In this document: piece after piece, positions 10,877-19,637 of the stretch | Layout of the letters: each line of letters begins with the position of its first letter | Position numbering within the stretch: position 1 is the stretch's first letter | Assembly (NCBI GenBank): GCA_032716605.1 | Contig: CM064560.1 | Coordinates: 17,723,324-17,787,323 of the forward strand | Source of the DNA: Paralithodes platypus | Lineage: Eukaryota; Arthropoda; Malacostraca; Decapoda; Lithodidae | Length of the DNA: 64,000 nucleotides | Direction: 5' to 3' | The notes under the pieces: model-generated | What the model saw: the letters and a program-made list of their open reading frames with translations, nothing else | Database searches by the model: none | Told to the model about the DNA's origin: nothing | Made by a program: the position numbers and the translations under genes

Positions 10877-11016
10877 CGAAACCAGTCTTGATCAATAACG
10901 TGCGAGATATTGACCACGTCCCCAGCATACAAATTTAATTCCTCGGGCAGCTGCGCTCGAATGCTCGACCTCACTCGACCTTTCATCCTCACAGGCTTCT
11001 CAGATGTGTCCTTCAC
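10877..11016 (-). CDS. DNMBP/Tuba-like exon: first half of third SH3 domain
   Basis: A 140-bp exon with acceptor TTAG (plus 11017-11018) and strong donor GTGAGT (plus 10871-10876). It enters in phase 0 and leaves after two bases of a codon (CG), which the exon at 1-304 completes as Arg. It reads VKDTSEKPVRMKGRVRSSIR, then AQLPEELNLYAGDVV and VIDQDWFR. This is the RT loop to the n-Src region of an SH3 domain with the usual ELNLYAGD and DWF motifs. Joined to 1-304 it makes one complete SH3 domain. The intron upstream (to 28981) is 18 kb and the one downstream is 10.6 kb, both loaded with repeats. Confidence 0.85.
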
Positions 11017-11419
11017 CTAATAGAACAAGTAATAGGATAGTTAGCAATAATTTACAGCTCTAATAACAGTATTAATGGTAGGTGAAGACATATAGAATTT
11101 ACTCATTGTAATACAAATACAGTGCTGCACAGCACATCAATTAATCTATACATAAAAAAAGAGACATATACAGTCTTCAGTAACTTTGGCAACTGCTCGA
11201 CAACACAAGGGAGCTTAGTAATACAGCCTGAGCTTATGGGGTCCGTCAACTTGCGGCACCAGGTCTAAGTAGAAACATACTTTTGGGGGTTTTCAATTAC
11301 CGGTATTTTAACCAGACCACTGAGCTCCATACTAAAACTGGTTTGAAAGATTAGGTAACGGTTGCAATATAAATGCTTCAATTAAGAAGGTAAACATAAA
11401 CAGTACTGCAATCGGCCAC

Positions 11420-11775
11420 AGTGTTTACAAGTTGGAGCAGTATTGTGGCGGGACTTCATTGTTCTATAGCCCAAGTTGCCTAATGGTGGCATGCTGGCAC
11501 TGAATGTTAATGTTGGAGATAATGATGAACGATGCCATTTGAAATGTTTGCTATATCCTATATATTACATAGACAAAATCAAATCTAACATCAATCAGTC
11601 TCCAAAATTTGCTCATTAAGCTAATAAAACTATGTCATCACTCACCGAAACCAGTCTTGATCAATAACGTGTGAGATATTGACCACGTCCCCAAGTTGGA
11701 GCAGTATTGTGGCGGGACTTCATTGTTCTATATCCCAAGTTGCCTAATGGCGGCATGCTGGCACTGAATGTTAAC
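11420..11775. repeat. Local duplication carrying a broken copy of the SH3 exon end
   Basis: Bases 11570-11694 repeat 10797-10923 with few changes, including the donor and the last 47 or so bases of the SH3 exon (VVNISHVIDQDWF part). The copy stops abruptly at ACGTCCCC and joins a second duplicated block (AAGTTGGAGCAGTATTGTGG) that is also present at 11432-11515. A diverged relative of that second block occurs at about 40545-40605. The exon copy has a donor but no acceptor or upstream half, so it should be dead. Confidence 0.8.
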
Positions 11776-11880
11776 CCCCCCCCAGGTCAGGAGTCAGGAC
11801 AGTCCTGTTTTTTGCTCCAAAGTGTTCAATTTCATTGCATATTATTGGCAATACTGTAGTACCAAAGAACTGTAGGACCA

Positions 11881-12414
11881 AGACCACCCACTAAACTACA
11901 TGGCAACACACCCACAGACACCAAGAAATATCAAAACAACACCCAGCACACGGTATCACACACAATTATTGTCCTCTCTCCCTCCCTGCCCACCCCGAAC
12001 CAACATCCAGAAGCACATCCATACTCATATCTCTCACCGATCCATCCACTCACTCACAGACAACACACAGCTGCATGCACGACCTCCCGAAATCCATCCT
12101 TCCGAATCCTCCCTTCCTCGCGAGGACAGAGTCCACCTGGCCAGGCTGAGATGCGGACACCATCCAGCTCTCCTGAGCTATCAGAAGAGACTGGATGACT
12201 CCGTTGTCGACGCCTGCCCGGGATGTAACACAGCACCCCATACCATTAAACACATTATAGAAGACTGCATTTCACACAACCACTTACGCCAACAACACAA
12301 TCTACACTCAATGAGAGCTCTGTGGGAAAGCCCGATCGTGGCCATGGCCTTTCTCAGGGACTCGGGGCTGTTCGGCCAGGCAGCTTAGGGAACAACAACA
12401 ACAACAACAACAAC
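11881..12414 (+). mobile_element. LINE-J 3' end with zinc-finger C-terminus
   Basis: An open frame of 162 codons (11900-12388) carries the zinc-finger-like end typical of I/Jockey-type LINE proteins: HLARLRCGHHPALLSYQKRL, then CPGC, then HTIKHIIEDC. The RT itself is missing. The tail is a CAA trinucleotide run (12392-12414). The same 3' end (GGGGCTGTTCGG, then AGGGAACAACAAC) is seen at 30225-30425. Clade assignment is tentative. Confidence 0.7.
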
Positions 12415-12447
12415 CAAAGAATATTTAGCTCATCAAGCAGAGGCCTT

Positions 12448-12612
12448 GGGTCCCCAAAAACCCTATTATAATCTATATTTTATTAATTTCACCACAACAC
12501 CAAACACCCCCAATGAAATCAATTAAAGTATATATGTGATCCACCGGGATTCGAACCTGGGTTATCACACACAGATTTTTGCCACCTTAACCATTACACC
12601 ACCAGGACGGTT
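12448..12612 (-). mobile_element. tRNA-derived SINE, family S1
   Basis: On the minus strand the head reads CCTGGTGGTGTAATGGTTAAGG (A box TGGTGTAATGG), and then AACCCAGGTTCGAATCCCGG (B box GGTTCGAATCC). This is a tRNA-like RNA polymerase III promoter. A tail of about 80 bases follows (TTTAATTGATTTCATTGGGG onward). Copies lie at 26452-26610 and 26780-26866. It is not a functional tRNA gene because the acceptor stem does not close. Confidence 0.8.
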
Positions 12613-12650
12613 AAAGGTTTATGCACACGTCTACGACTTATTATCCATTC

Positions 12651-12732
12651 TCGAATACTGGATATTAATCTAATCATGTTCATATTCCCTCTCGAATACT
12701 GGATATTAATCTAATCATGTTCATATTCCCAA
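12651..12732. repeat. 41-bp direct repeat, two copies
   Basis: TCTCGAATACTGGATATTAA plus TCTAATCATGTTCATATTCCC appears twice in tandem. One further copy sits at about 26627-26665, also next to an S1 SINE, so it is probably part of the sequence that was duplicated together with it. Confidence 0.75.
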
Positions 12733-13385
12733 CCGCGCTATGGTAATAATAATAATAATATGCTGGTATTTTATTTGTTCGAGCGCCAATTCTCCAAGTG
12801 GATTCACGAGCGCTCACATTAACTTAAATTTTTCCATTTCATAAAACAAAAACAAAAAAACAAAAACAAAAAATTTAGAGCTTATAGTCATCAGTAACTC
12901 TATGCTCCCCAATATCATAAGCCCTCAGAAATATGTGCGTCTTCAGTTGTGTCTTAAAAGCGTCAACACAATTCAACTGCTTAAGTGACACAGGAAGTCG
13001 ATTGAATAGATGTGGGACAACATAAGAAAAGGATCTAGCAGCAAAAGCACGTTCCCCAATGGCTCTGGGCTCATAAAGGCGATATGGGTCATCACCACTA
13101 CGCAAATTCACATTTGACTCATTATGTGTTGGAAATAGAAGATCCAACAAATACTAAGGCTCACCAAACCTCAGCACCTAAAATGTCAGTAGACACACTT
13201 TAAACTCTATTCTGGCCTTGATGGGAAGCCAGTGTAGATCTATTAGATAATATGTGGTGGGTGTTCTGGGTGGAAGTGAAAATATTAGTCTAGCACACCT
13301 ATTAAGAACAGACTGGAGTTTCTTCAAAGTAACATTTGGTTGAACAATGAATTACAGTAATCAATTCTAGATATAACAAATGAAT
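12733..13385 (-). mobile_element. L2-like LINE, 3' section
   Basis: Reading on the minus strand gives an L2/CR1-type thumb (RIDYCNSLFNQ, LKKLQSVLNRCARLIFSL, LHWLPIKARIEFKVCLLTF) and the C-terminal block in an open frame at 12875-13150 (AIGERAFAARSFSYVVPHLF, then LKTHIFLRAYD). It ends in a 3' untranslated part with GGCGCTCGAACAAATAAAAT and a TAT-type tail. The RT upstream continues beyond the Copia insertion, at 19498-19596, 23988-24798 and 25916-26450. Several stops mark it as old. Confidence 0.82.
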
Positions 13386-13603
13386 TGTTAATAGATACAC
13401 GGAAGCAACCGCACTCACTGAAATCCTGGAGACCACTACCGGTCGTCCGCATAGAACAGCCAACCATACGTCCATCCAGCCGATGACGTCATCAGCCAGC
13501 CTACGACTCTGCGGCCTGCCATTGGCTCGAGGCGGACGAGCTTAGTGCACGTCGAGCCAGTCAACCTGCGCCACTTTGGGGTGACTGTGCTAATATATTA
13601 ACA
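13386..13603 (-). repeat. 3' LTR of the Copia element
   Basis: 218 bp, imperfect palindromic ends TGTTAATA and TATTAACA. It differs from the other LTR at only a handful of positions by eye (for example AAGCAACC versus AAGAAACC, and CTGCGGCC versus CGGCAGCC). Confidence 0.95.
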
Positions 13604-13724
13604 CACTCGCTATTTTCTTTTGTTTTCTTTGCGGGTCCCCTTAAGTACATATAACTATGTACATTCGTAAGTTCGCCAATGTACATATTTAAATTTCTTA
13701 CATGTTGCTGCTTGCGGGCAACAC

Positions 13725-13897
13725 CTAATCCCGACTGACTGCCTCCCGCAGCCGCTCCGTCGACGCGCCCTTCTTGGTAAGGCAGTCTGCCAGTTGTTTT
13801 GATGTTTCCACCCATGTTACCTCCTTTAATTCCCCTTTTTCCAACATATCTCTAAGCACTGATATATCAATTCGCAGACGCTTGTCGTCCACCAATT
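13725..13897 (-). pseudogene. Copia RNase H C-terminus and pol stop
   Basis: The minus strand reads NKLVDDKRLRIDISVLRDML, then VTWVETSKQLADCLTKKGAS and a stop TAG at 13725-13727. DKR-L-RIDI and QLADCLTK are hallmarks of the Copia RNase H end. It continues the segment that stops at 15079, the two halves being separated by the LINE-A insertion. Confidence 0.88.
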
Positions 13898-15078
13898 TAT
13901 TTCTTACAGTTTCTTACAGTAGATCCTCTGGAAAAAGGCAAACTAGGCCTGTGTATCCAGCTCAGTACCAGTACTTGCACTGCTGCGGTCGTTCACAGTG
14001 TTGGCGGCGGCGGTAGCAGACGCAACACTTTTACTATTCTGTATTTTTGCTTTATAATCAAACTTCAAATCTTGTCTTCCCCATGCTTTATCAAGATTAC
14101 TTTCAAACTCCCTTATTGATTCGGAATCGACTACATACTGGGGCAGTGCGTTCCACTCATTTACCACTCTATCACAAAATGAGTTCTTTGCCTTCTCAAG
14201 CCTATTTCTTTCTTTGTAAATTTTCTTTGAGTGTCCTCTCTCGTTCTTGTTCCCTCCCGCATCAAGAAGATACCTTCACACACATCCTCATCATACTTTC
14301 CTGACACTATCTTAAAAGTCTCTTATCATATCCCCTCTCTTTCTCCTATATGCCAGTGTCGGAAGCCCCAGTGTCCTCAACCTCTGCTCATAGCCCGCGT
14401 TCTTCAACGTTGGTACTAGCTTGCTAGCTCTCCTCTGCACTTTCTCCACTGCTTCTATATCCTTTACCATATATGGAGCCCACACCTGGTTTGCATAATT
14501 ATTCCAGGTGCAGCCTAACCAGCGCTGTATAGAGATTCCTGAAGATTTCTTCGTCAAGTGACACAAATGTCCTCCTTATCAGCCCTACAATTCTATTGGC
14601 TTTGTTTATCTTTTCCGCTAAATGTTCTGAGAAATTTAACTTATTGTCTATCACTACTCCTATATCCTTTTCTGCATTCACTTCCTCCATCGCTTCATAC
14701 ATACTGAATCCTACCTTGTCTATCTTGCTTGTCCCAATCCGCATGTACTTGCATTTTTTTGGATGAAAAGGCATTAACCAATGCTCAGACCATCCCTTCA
14801 TGCCATCTACATCTCCTTGAAGCAAACCCACATCTTCCTTACTCCTCACTCTTCTATACAGCTTAGTGTCATCCGCATACAGGTATACCTCACTTCCATT
14901 AGTTATAACTTCAGGTAAGTCGTTGATAAATATAACGAACAGTAGTCGTCCCAACACAGATCCCTGAGGAACCCCACTTGTAATTTCCCTCCACCCCGAG
15001 CCTATTCCATTCACCAGCACCCTCTGTCTCCGATCTTTCAGGAAGGCTTCTATCCATTTCACACATTTCTCCCCTTAT
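13898..15078 (-). mobile_element. LINE-A copy B, 5'-truncated, inside Copia RNase H
   Basis: The RT part is open from about 15062 to 14510 (SGVPQGSVLGRLLF, LYADDTKLYRRV, DIGVVIDNKLNFSEHL). A small insertion near 14498-14506 (TAATTATTCC) shifts the frame before YANQVWAPYMVKDIE. A second shift near 14320 precedes the last block (14167-13943, VVNEWNALPQYVVDSES to LDTQA). It ends in the ACTGTAAGAA tail at 13900-13920. The 5' truncation is at CTATAAGG near 15078. No clear target duplication, which is common in CR1-like elements. Confidence 0.9.
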
Positions 15079-15992
15079 AGGAGTATAGGGCTTCCACTAG
15101 GCTACGGTTGTCTACAAAACACTTGATAGGGATACTCCCACATCCGGAGATCTCCTGCAGAATACTCGCCACATACACAGCAGTACTAGCACCATCCAAA
15201 AGTGCCAGGGTCTCCGCAGCAAGAGTTGACTTGACCACCCGTCGAACCTTCCTTGATTGCCAGTAAATAGGGCCTCTCACATTATCAGTGTCGCACAGAA
15301 AGATGATAAAGCCTCCTTGAGACCCATGGCCCTGCAGGTTGGCGAATGATGCGTCAGCATAGCACTCAATGTGGCACTCTTCTAAAGGTCCAATCTTCAG
15401 AATAAATAAACGTACATTATCCGATTTCACACGCCCAATCACCTTATTTAGTCTTAATATGTCAGACACCGTAGCCTTTGGAAGTGAAACACTCAGTTCG
15501 CACACATCGAACGCTATATCTGGGCGAGTGTGAGTAGCCATCCAATTCAGTTGCCCGATCAACGCACGATATTTCGTTCTCTCCTGGTCTGACAAATCAC
15601 TAGTCTTCTCTAATGCTCGACGCTTGCTCAGTGTAACCGGAGTCAATGATGCTCCATACTGAAACTGGTCGATTGTGACACTGCCATCCTCTGTGGTAAC
15701 TACGTTGAGCCCCACATACTTAAAGCACTTGGAATCTGAAGTCCCGACCTGGAAGGTCCTGCGCAACTGGTTTATGACTTGCTGCTCAAAATTCACAGTA
15801 CCAGCCCACAAGAAGTTATCCACATATATGCAAATGATACCTTCGACTCCACGAAAATAATGCAGGGTCCAGGGACGAGATTTTGGCACCTAGACATATC
15901 AGCTGGTCCTTCACCCTCATGTACCATTGCATGGCCGCATCGCACAAACCATACACAGTCTTCCGCAGATGCCACAATAAACCATTGTCGAA
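15079..15992 (-). pseudogene. Copia RT palm/thumb and RNase H, first part
   Basis: The open frame 15059-15889 reads GIICIYVDNFLWAG, the position of the catalytic Y-V-D-D, here with Asn for the second Asp. It continues through the connection (YRALIGQLNWMATHTRPDIA) into RNase H (CYADASFANLQGHGSQGG, VRRVVKSTLAAETLALLDGA, CFVDNRSLVEALYS). Upstream, 15890-15992 reads EFDNGLLWHLRKTVYGLCDA in another frame, so a frameshift lies near 15870-15890. The Asn would be expected to abolish polymerase activity if the frame were otherwise intact. Confidence 0.85.
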
Positions 15993-16004
15993 CTCGGGAG
16001 GAGG

Positions 16005-16081
16005 TTGTTGTTGTAGATGTGTTTATTTTATACTAGCCCACTGGGCCAGGGCCCTCATAAGGCTAGTGTTCGGTGAGGAGG
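16005..16081 (-). mobile_element. 77-bp SINE-like insert with 12-bp target duplication
   Basis: CTCGGGAGGAGG occurs directly on both sides (15993-16004 and 16082-16093). The insert ends in a CAA repeat on the minus strand and reads AGCCTTATGAGGGCCC, then GGGCTAGTATAAAATAAAC. Taking out the insert and one repeat joins the two parts of the Copia RT frame, so this is a clean retrotransposed insertion. The source element is not recognised. Confidence 0.8.
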
Positions 16082-16930
16082 CTCGGGAGGAGGTCGCAGG
16101 TACACTTCACGCTCTATATTGTTCCCTTGTAGGTACGCAGCTTGTATATCCATGGTGTGGCACAACCAACCATTAGCTGAGGCGAGGGCTATCGCCAAAT
16201 GGACAGCCTCCTTTGAGCAAGTGGGAGAATTCTTCTGCAGCTCTACAGTGTCCTCTTCAAAGCCCCTGGCCACCAAACATGCCTTCACAATAGTCATCCC
16301 ATCCTTCAGCTTTTCTGTGACCACCCAACGTACAGATATGGCACGTTGACCCACATCATCCACCTCGTCATACACCTCATTGTTCCTCCAATTCTCAATT
16401 TCTCTTTCCTTAACACACACCACTTCATCCGTATTAAAAAACACAAGCATTACTGTCGCCTCGTCCACAGTTTCCCACGACGTAAGATCTCTGTCCAGAT
16501 CCATCCAATTAATGTTACCATCCTTGTCACTCTTAATGTTGTAGCAGTTGGGGTATCTACCAGTCATCTTCCCAGCACGACTAACAATTTTGCCTGATAT
16601 CCACTCACCACTCGCTTTATCAATACCCTTGATCCTTTGACCCACTTTAACTTTCACTACATTACGTTCAGACACACCAGAGGCGATTGCACCGGCATCC
16701 GTCTGACGTATGTCACCGGGGGGAACCTCCACAGCAACCTGACCCCCACCACCCACAACATCAACAATGTTACCAGTATGTTCGTCATCATCCGAGTCTA
16801 GGTCTGAATCTACGAATCTAGGCACCACATTACCACGTTCACTAGGTACGTCCAGAGTATGGGGAGATGAATGAGGCACATCCTCATCATTTGACACGGC
16901 AGCAGTATCAACACTGGTAGGTGCCATGGC
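16082..16930 (-). pseudogene. Copia linker and RT N-terminal part
   Basis: The frame 16055-16927 starts with an acidic linker (about residues 1-80), then a domain with GQRIKGIDKASGEWISGKIV. It continues into the RT fingers: RWVVTEKLKDGMTIVKACLV, ARGFEED, and AIALASANGWLCHTMDIQAAY with LQG, which holds the first catalytic Asp (MDIQAAYLQG). An in-frame stop at 16934-16936 separates it from the integrase end; the frame is the same on both sides. Confidence 0.85.
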
Positions 16931-16933
16931 AAT

Positions 16934-17939
16934 TCAACATGTGTGTACCCTAACACACATTCCACCGTGCTTCACCAAAAACTGCTTCCCGTCTCTCCCT
17001 ATTATTGTACCAGGTCCGCGCCACTTATTACTGTCTAGACGCTTGTAGTAAACATCATCTCCATAGTGTAGGTCTCCAGGGTCGCTTTCCCGCACATTAT
17101 GACGAAGTGCTCTAGTCAGCCTTTCACTAGATTCCGCTATGGTAAATGCTCTTCTTGCTGCGTGAAGGGCAGTCAGGTTATCCTTAACTATACCAGCAGG
17201 TGTGGCCTCGCTGTCTAGCGCTGGCAGGTTATCATAAAAGGCTCCAGGAATCCCAGGCTTCTGGCCAAACACCAACTGGTTAGGCGAGAAACCTGAGAAG
17301 GTTGACAGTGCGTTCCTGGCAGCCACAGCCCAAGCCAGAGCAACATCCAGACTACAGCCAGGACAATCTGCTAAAAATCTTGCTAACCATTCCACCCAAC
17401 ACAGCATTGAGCCTCTCACAAGCACCATTACTCCAAGGGCTTTCAGCTGCCGTAGTCAGTATCTTAACATTAAATGCCTCACCCAGAGACCTCATGTCTG
17501 AATTATTAAATTCACAGCCATTATCTGACAATATTTTTCCTGGGGCACCAAATAACCCAACCCAACTGAGAAATACCCCACGAATAATAGTGCCTACATT
17601 CTTGTCATGAATAACCACAGATGTACAATATCTTGTATACAGGTCCACTATCACCAAGAAATACTTCTTGCCCCACGACTTAAGGTCCATAGCAATCACC
17701 TCATTAAATCTGTTAGCCATCGGGACACCTACCACTGGTCTCGGGCTCGGTTTCTTATACTTTCTACACACTGAACAATCATTTGTCACTTTATCGATCC
17801 TCCGTTCCAGGTTTGAGTCCCTGATATCGGCATCCCTTACAAGCTTCTTCAATTTCTCTGCTGTAGGGTGTCCAAACTGACGATGAAGTTTCAAAGCTTT
17901 CTTCTCTAGGTCCCCATCTTTGGATAAGGCCAGAGCCAC
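16934..17939 (-). pseudogene. Copia integrase
   Basis: Two overlapping frames (17352-17939 and 16934-17428) cover it, with a frameshift near 17390. The zinc-binding part is seen as LHRQFGHPTAEKLKK, then CSVCRKYK (H-H-C-C). The catalytic core has AMDLKSWGKKYFLVIVDLYT (first D), ILSDNGCEFNN (second D) and TAAESPWSNGACERLNAVLG (E). The GKP-like tail region follows (NQLVFGQKPGIPGAF). Copia-specific order, before RT. Confidence 0.88.
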
Positions 17940-17963
17940 AGTGATACCAACTGCCCCGTCTAG

Positions 17964-18310
17964 TCAAGCCGATAGCGGCAACAGATAGTGTTCTGATGAT
18001 GAGGTTTTCAAATTGACAATATTTGTCTTTCCATTCACTTTGATCTGATTTGTTTCACAATTTATTATCATTTTGGCTCTTTTCATAGAAGCCCTACTCA
18101 GTAACAACGGTAAATTACATCTCACCACATCAGTAGTAATATTGGCACGCATATCCCCTATACAACAGGGAAACGTAGCTTTCTTGTAGGAAGTCACGGA
18201 AATACCATTGCCAAAAGTGAAGCTGGAATTAGAGCATTCCTCTTTCACAAGTCTGCGCTCATGGTCAGTTAACCCCTGTATGTACTCGTCGAGCCAACGT
18301 GAACCACACA
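17964..18310 (-). pseudogene. Copia aspartic protease
   Basis: The active site AVLDTGCTNTV is at the end of the gag frame (about 18310-18340). A single-base loss near 18305 shifts the rest into the frame 18248-17964, which continues to a TGA at 17961-17963 just before the integrase. The single D-T-G motif is typical of a retropepsin that works as a dimer. Confidence 0.8.
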
Positions 18311-19215
18311 GTGTTTGTACAACCCGTATCTAGGACAGCACACCCTTTTGATTCACTCACTAGTTTCAGTAATTTGTCTTCGCTCTCATTATCATTCACA
18401 TAGCCCACGAATAAGTTCACTGGTTCCTCATCGTACCCACCATGTCCCCCTCTGTTCTCGTAGGCATCAGGGCAATCACGTGCCCAGTGATATATTGATT
18501 CACAAATAGCACACTTGGTTATTTTACCATGTGCCCCTATTGGGTTTTTCTTCCTCCTGTCCTGTCGTTGACGTCCTCTATTACCACGCACACGTTCATA
18601 GCCTTGCCGTCCACGCCAACCACGTCTACCTCGACTGTTTCCGCTCACATACAGGGCTTCCTCACTTTCACCAATATTGCCATCATATCCCACAAATAAA
18701 GGTTCCGATTTTACCTGTATGTGGGCGCTAAGTCCCATCGCACCACTCGAAAAGATGCGGTTGAGCGTCGCCTTCATATTTGCGTACGATACCACCTGGG
18801 TTGCCGACATGACTAATTGCTTCTCCCTATCCTCCAACACACAGGAGGCCAATAACATAAAGGCCAACACTGAATCATCAAGTTGCAATCCTTGTTTGGT
18901 AACTCCGTGGTACGCATGTTCGAATTCTGACACAAATTCATTTATCTCTGCCTTCTCCTTCCTCCGTAGGCTATATAAGGCCATAAATGCTGCAAACTTC
19001 CTTCTACCTTCATCGACCAGGAATACGTCATCAAGCCTTTCCAATAACACTTCCACGCCATCGTCGGCCTCCAATGTGGCCTTATTCAGAAGAGGCAATT
19101 CTAGCCCTCCCTGAAAGTGACAGATGGATCGCCAATGCCCTCTTTTTTTTATCAATCGTTGTAAATCGACACCAAACACCCACATCCTCCTTCCACATTT
19201 CGTATTCTTCAGCAT
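18265..19215 (-). CDS. Copia gag with zinc knuckle
   Basis: 316 codons. It has a capsid-like N-terminal half (YSLRRKEKAEINEFVSEFEH, LQLDDSVLAFMLLASCVL), as in the retrotransposon gag UBN2-like family, then an Arg/Gly-rich stretch (GRRGWRGRQGYERVRGNRGR) and one CCHC-like knuckle (CAICESIYHWARDC). The frame runs on into the protease active site and stops after a frameshift. The N-terminus may extend upstream in another frame (19082-19369), with overlap near 19140 at an A-run. Confidence 0.82.
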   Translation of the reverse strand: MLKNTKCGRRMWVFGVDLQRLIKKRGHWRSICHFQGGLELPLLNKATLEADDGVEVLLERLDDVFLVDEGRRKFAAFMALYSLRRKEKAEINEFVSEFEHAYHGVTKQGLQLDDSVLAFMLLASCVLEDREKQLVMSATQVVSYANMKATLNRIFSSGAMGLSAHIQVKSEPLFVGYDGNIGESEEALYVSGNSRGRRGWRGRQGYERVRGNRGRQRQDRRKKNPIGAHGKITKCAICESIYHWARDCPDAYENRGGHGGYDEEPVNLFVGYVNDNESEDKLLKLVSESKGCAVLDTGCTNTVWFTLARRVHTGVN

Positions 19216-19267
19216 GCTCTAATTTCGGAGGCCACTTCAGTGAGCACGCCAAAATGCCCCAACTACA

Positions 19268-19279
19268 CTCTGCTACCAA
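19268..19279 (-). promoter_or_regulatory. Primer-binding site, initiator-Met tRNA type
   Basis: One base after the 5' LTR the minus strand reads TGGTAGCAGAG, which is complementary to the 3' end of animal initiator-methionine tRNA (CTCTGCTACCA) over 11 bases. Pairing ends after that, as in many Copia elements. Confidence 0.85.
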
Positions 19280-19497
19280 TGTTAATAGATACACGGAAGA
19301 AACCGCACTCACTGAAATCCTGGAGACCACTACCGGTCGTCCGCATAGAACAGCCAACCATACGTCCATCCAGCCGATGACGTCATCAGCCAGCCTACGA
19401 CTCGGCAGCCTGCCATTGGCTCGAGGCGGACGAGCTTAGTGCAGGTCGAGCCAGTCAACCTGCTCCACTTTGGCGTGACTGTGCTAATATATTAACA
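19280..19497 (-). repeat. 5' LTR of the Copia element
   Basis: 218 bp, same length and ends as the 3' LTR. The GCCATTGG/CCAATGGC box and the CTAATATATTAACA end are kept in both. Confidence 0.95.
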
Positions 19498-19596
19498 TGA
19501 ATGAATGAGGGTCAAAAGAGATTCCTTGCTCAAGAACTTCCTTATAGCATAAAGGTTACGAATGTAAAGGTGACAACTCTTCACAACATTATTTAT
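19498..19596 (-). mobile_element. L2-like LINE, section between two insertions
   Basis: Minus reading is NNVVKSCHLYIRNLYAIRKF, then LSKESLLTLIHSF, the part of an L2/CR1 RT thumb that immediately precedes the block at 13385. It links the Copia insertion to the LINE-A insertion at 19597. Confidence 0.85.
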
Positions 19597-19637
19597 TCTT
19601 ACAGTTTCTTACAGTAGATCCTCTGGAAAAAGGCAAA

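Larger units (their letters stand above)
13386..19497 (-). mobile_element. Copia-type LTR retrotransposon, GalEa-like, complete but disabled
   Basis: It is bounded by two 218-bp LTRs with TG...CA ends and a 5-bp target duplication TGAAT (13381-13385 and 19498-19502). The order on the minus strand is LTR, primer site, gag, protease, integrase, RT, RNase H, LTR, and integrase before RT defines Copia/Pseudoviridae. It sits inside the L2-like LINE, whose reading resumes on both sides. Two later insertions interrupt it: a LINE-A at 13898-15078 and a 77-bp insert at 16005-16081. Without these it would be about 4.85 kb. The GalEa assignment rests on overall resemblance of the RT to crustacean Copia elements and is tentative. 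Confidence 0.93.

Noticed and set aside
12541..12612. tRNA gene on the minus strand
   Set aside because: A and B boxes are present but the acceptor stem does not pair and the same unit recurs with a non-tRNA tail, so it is a SINE.
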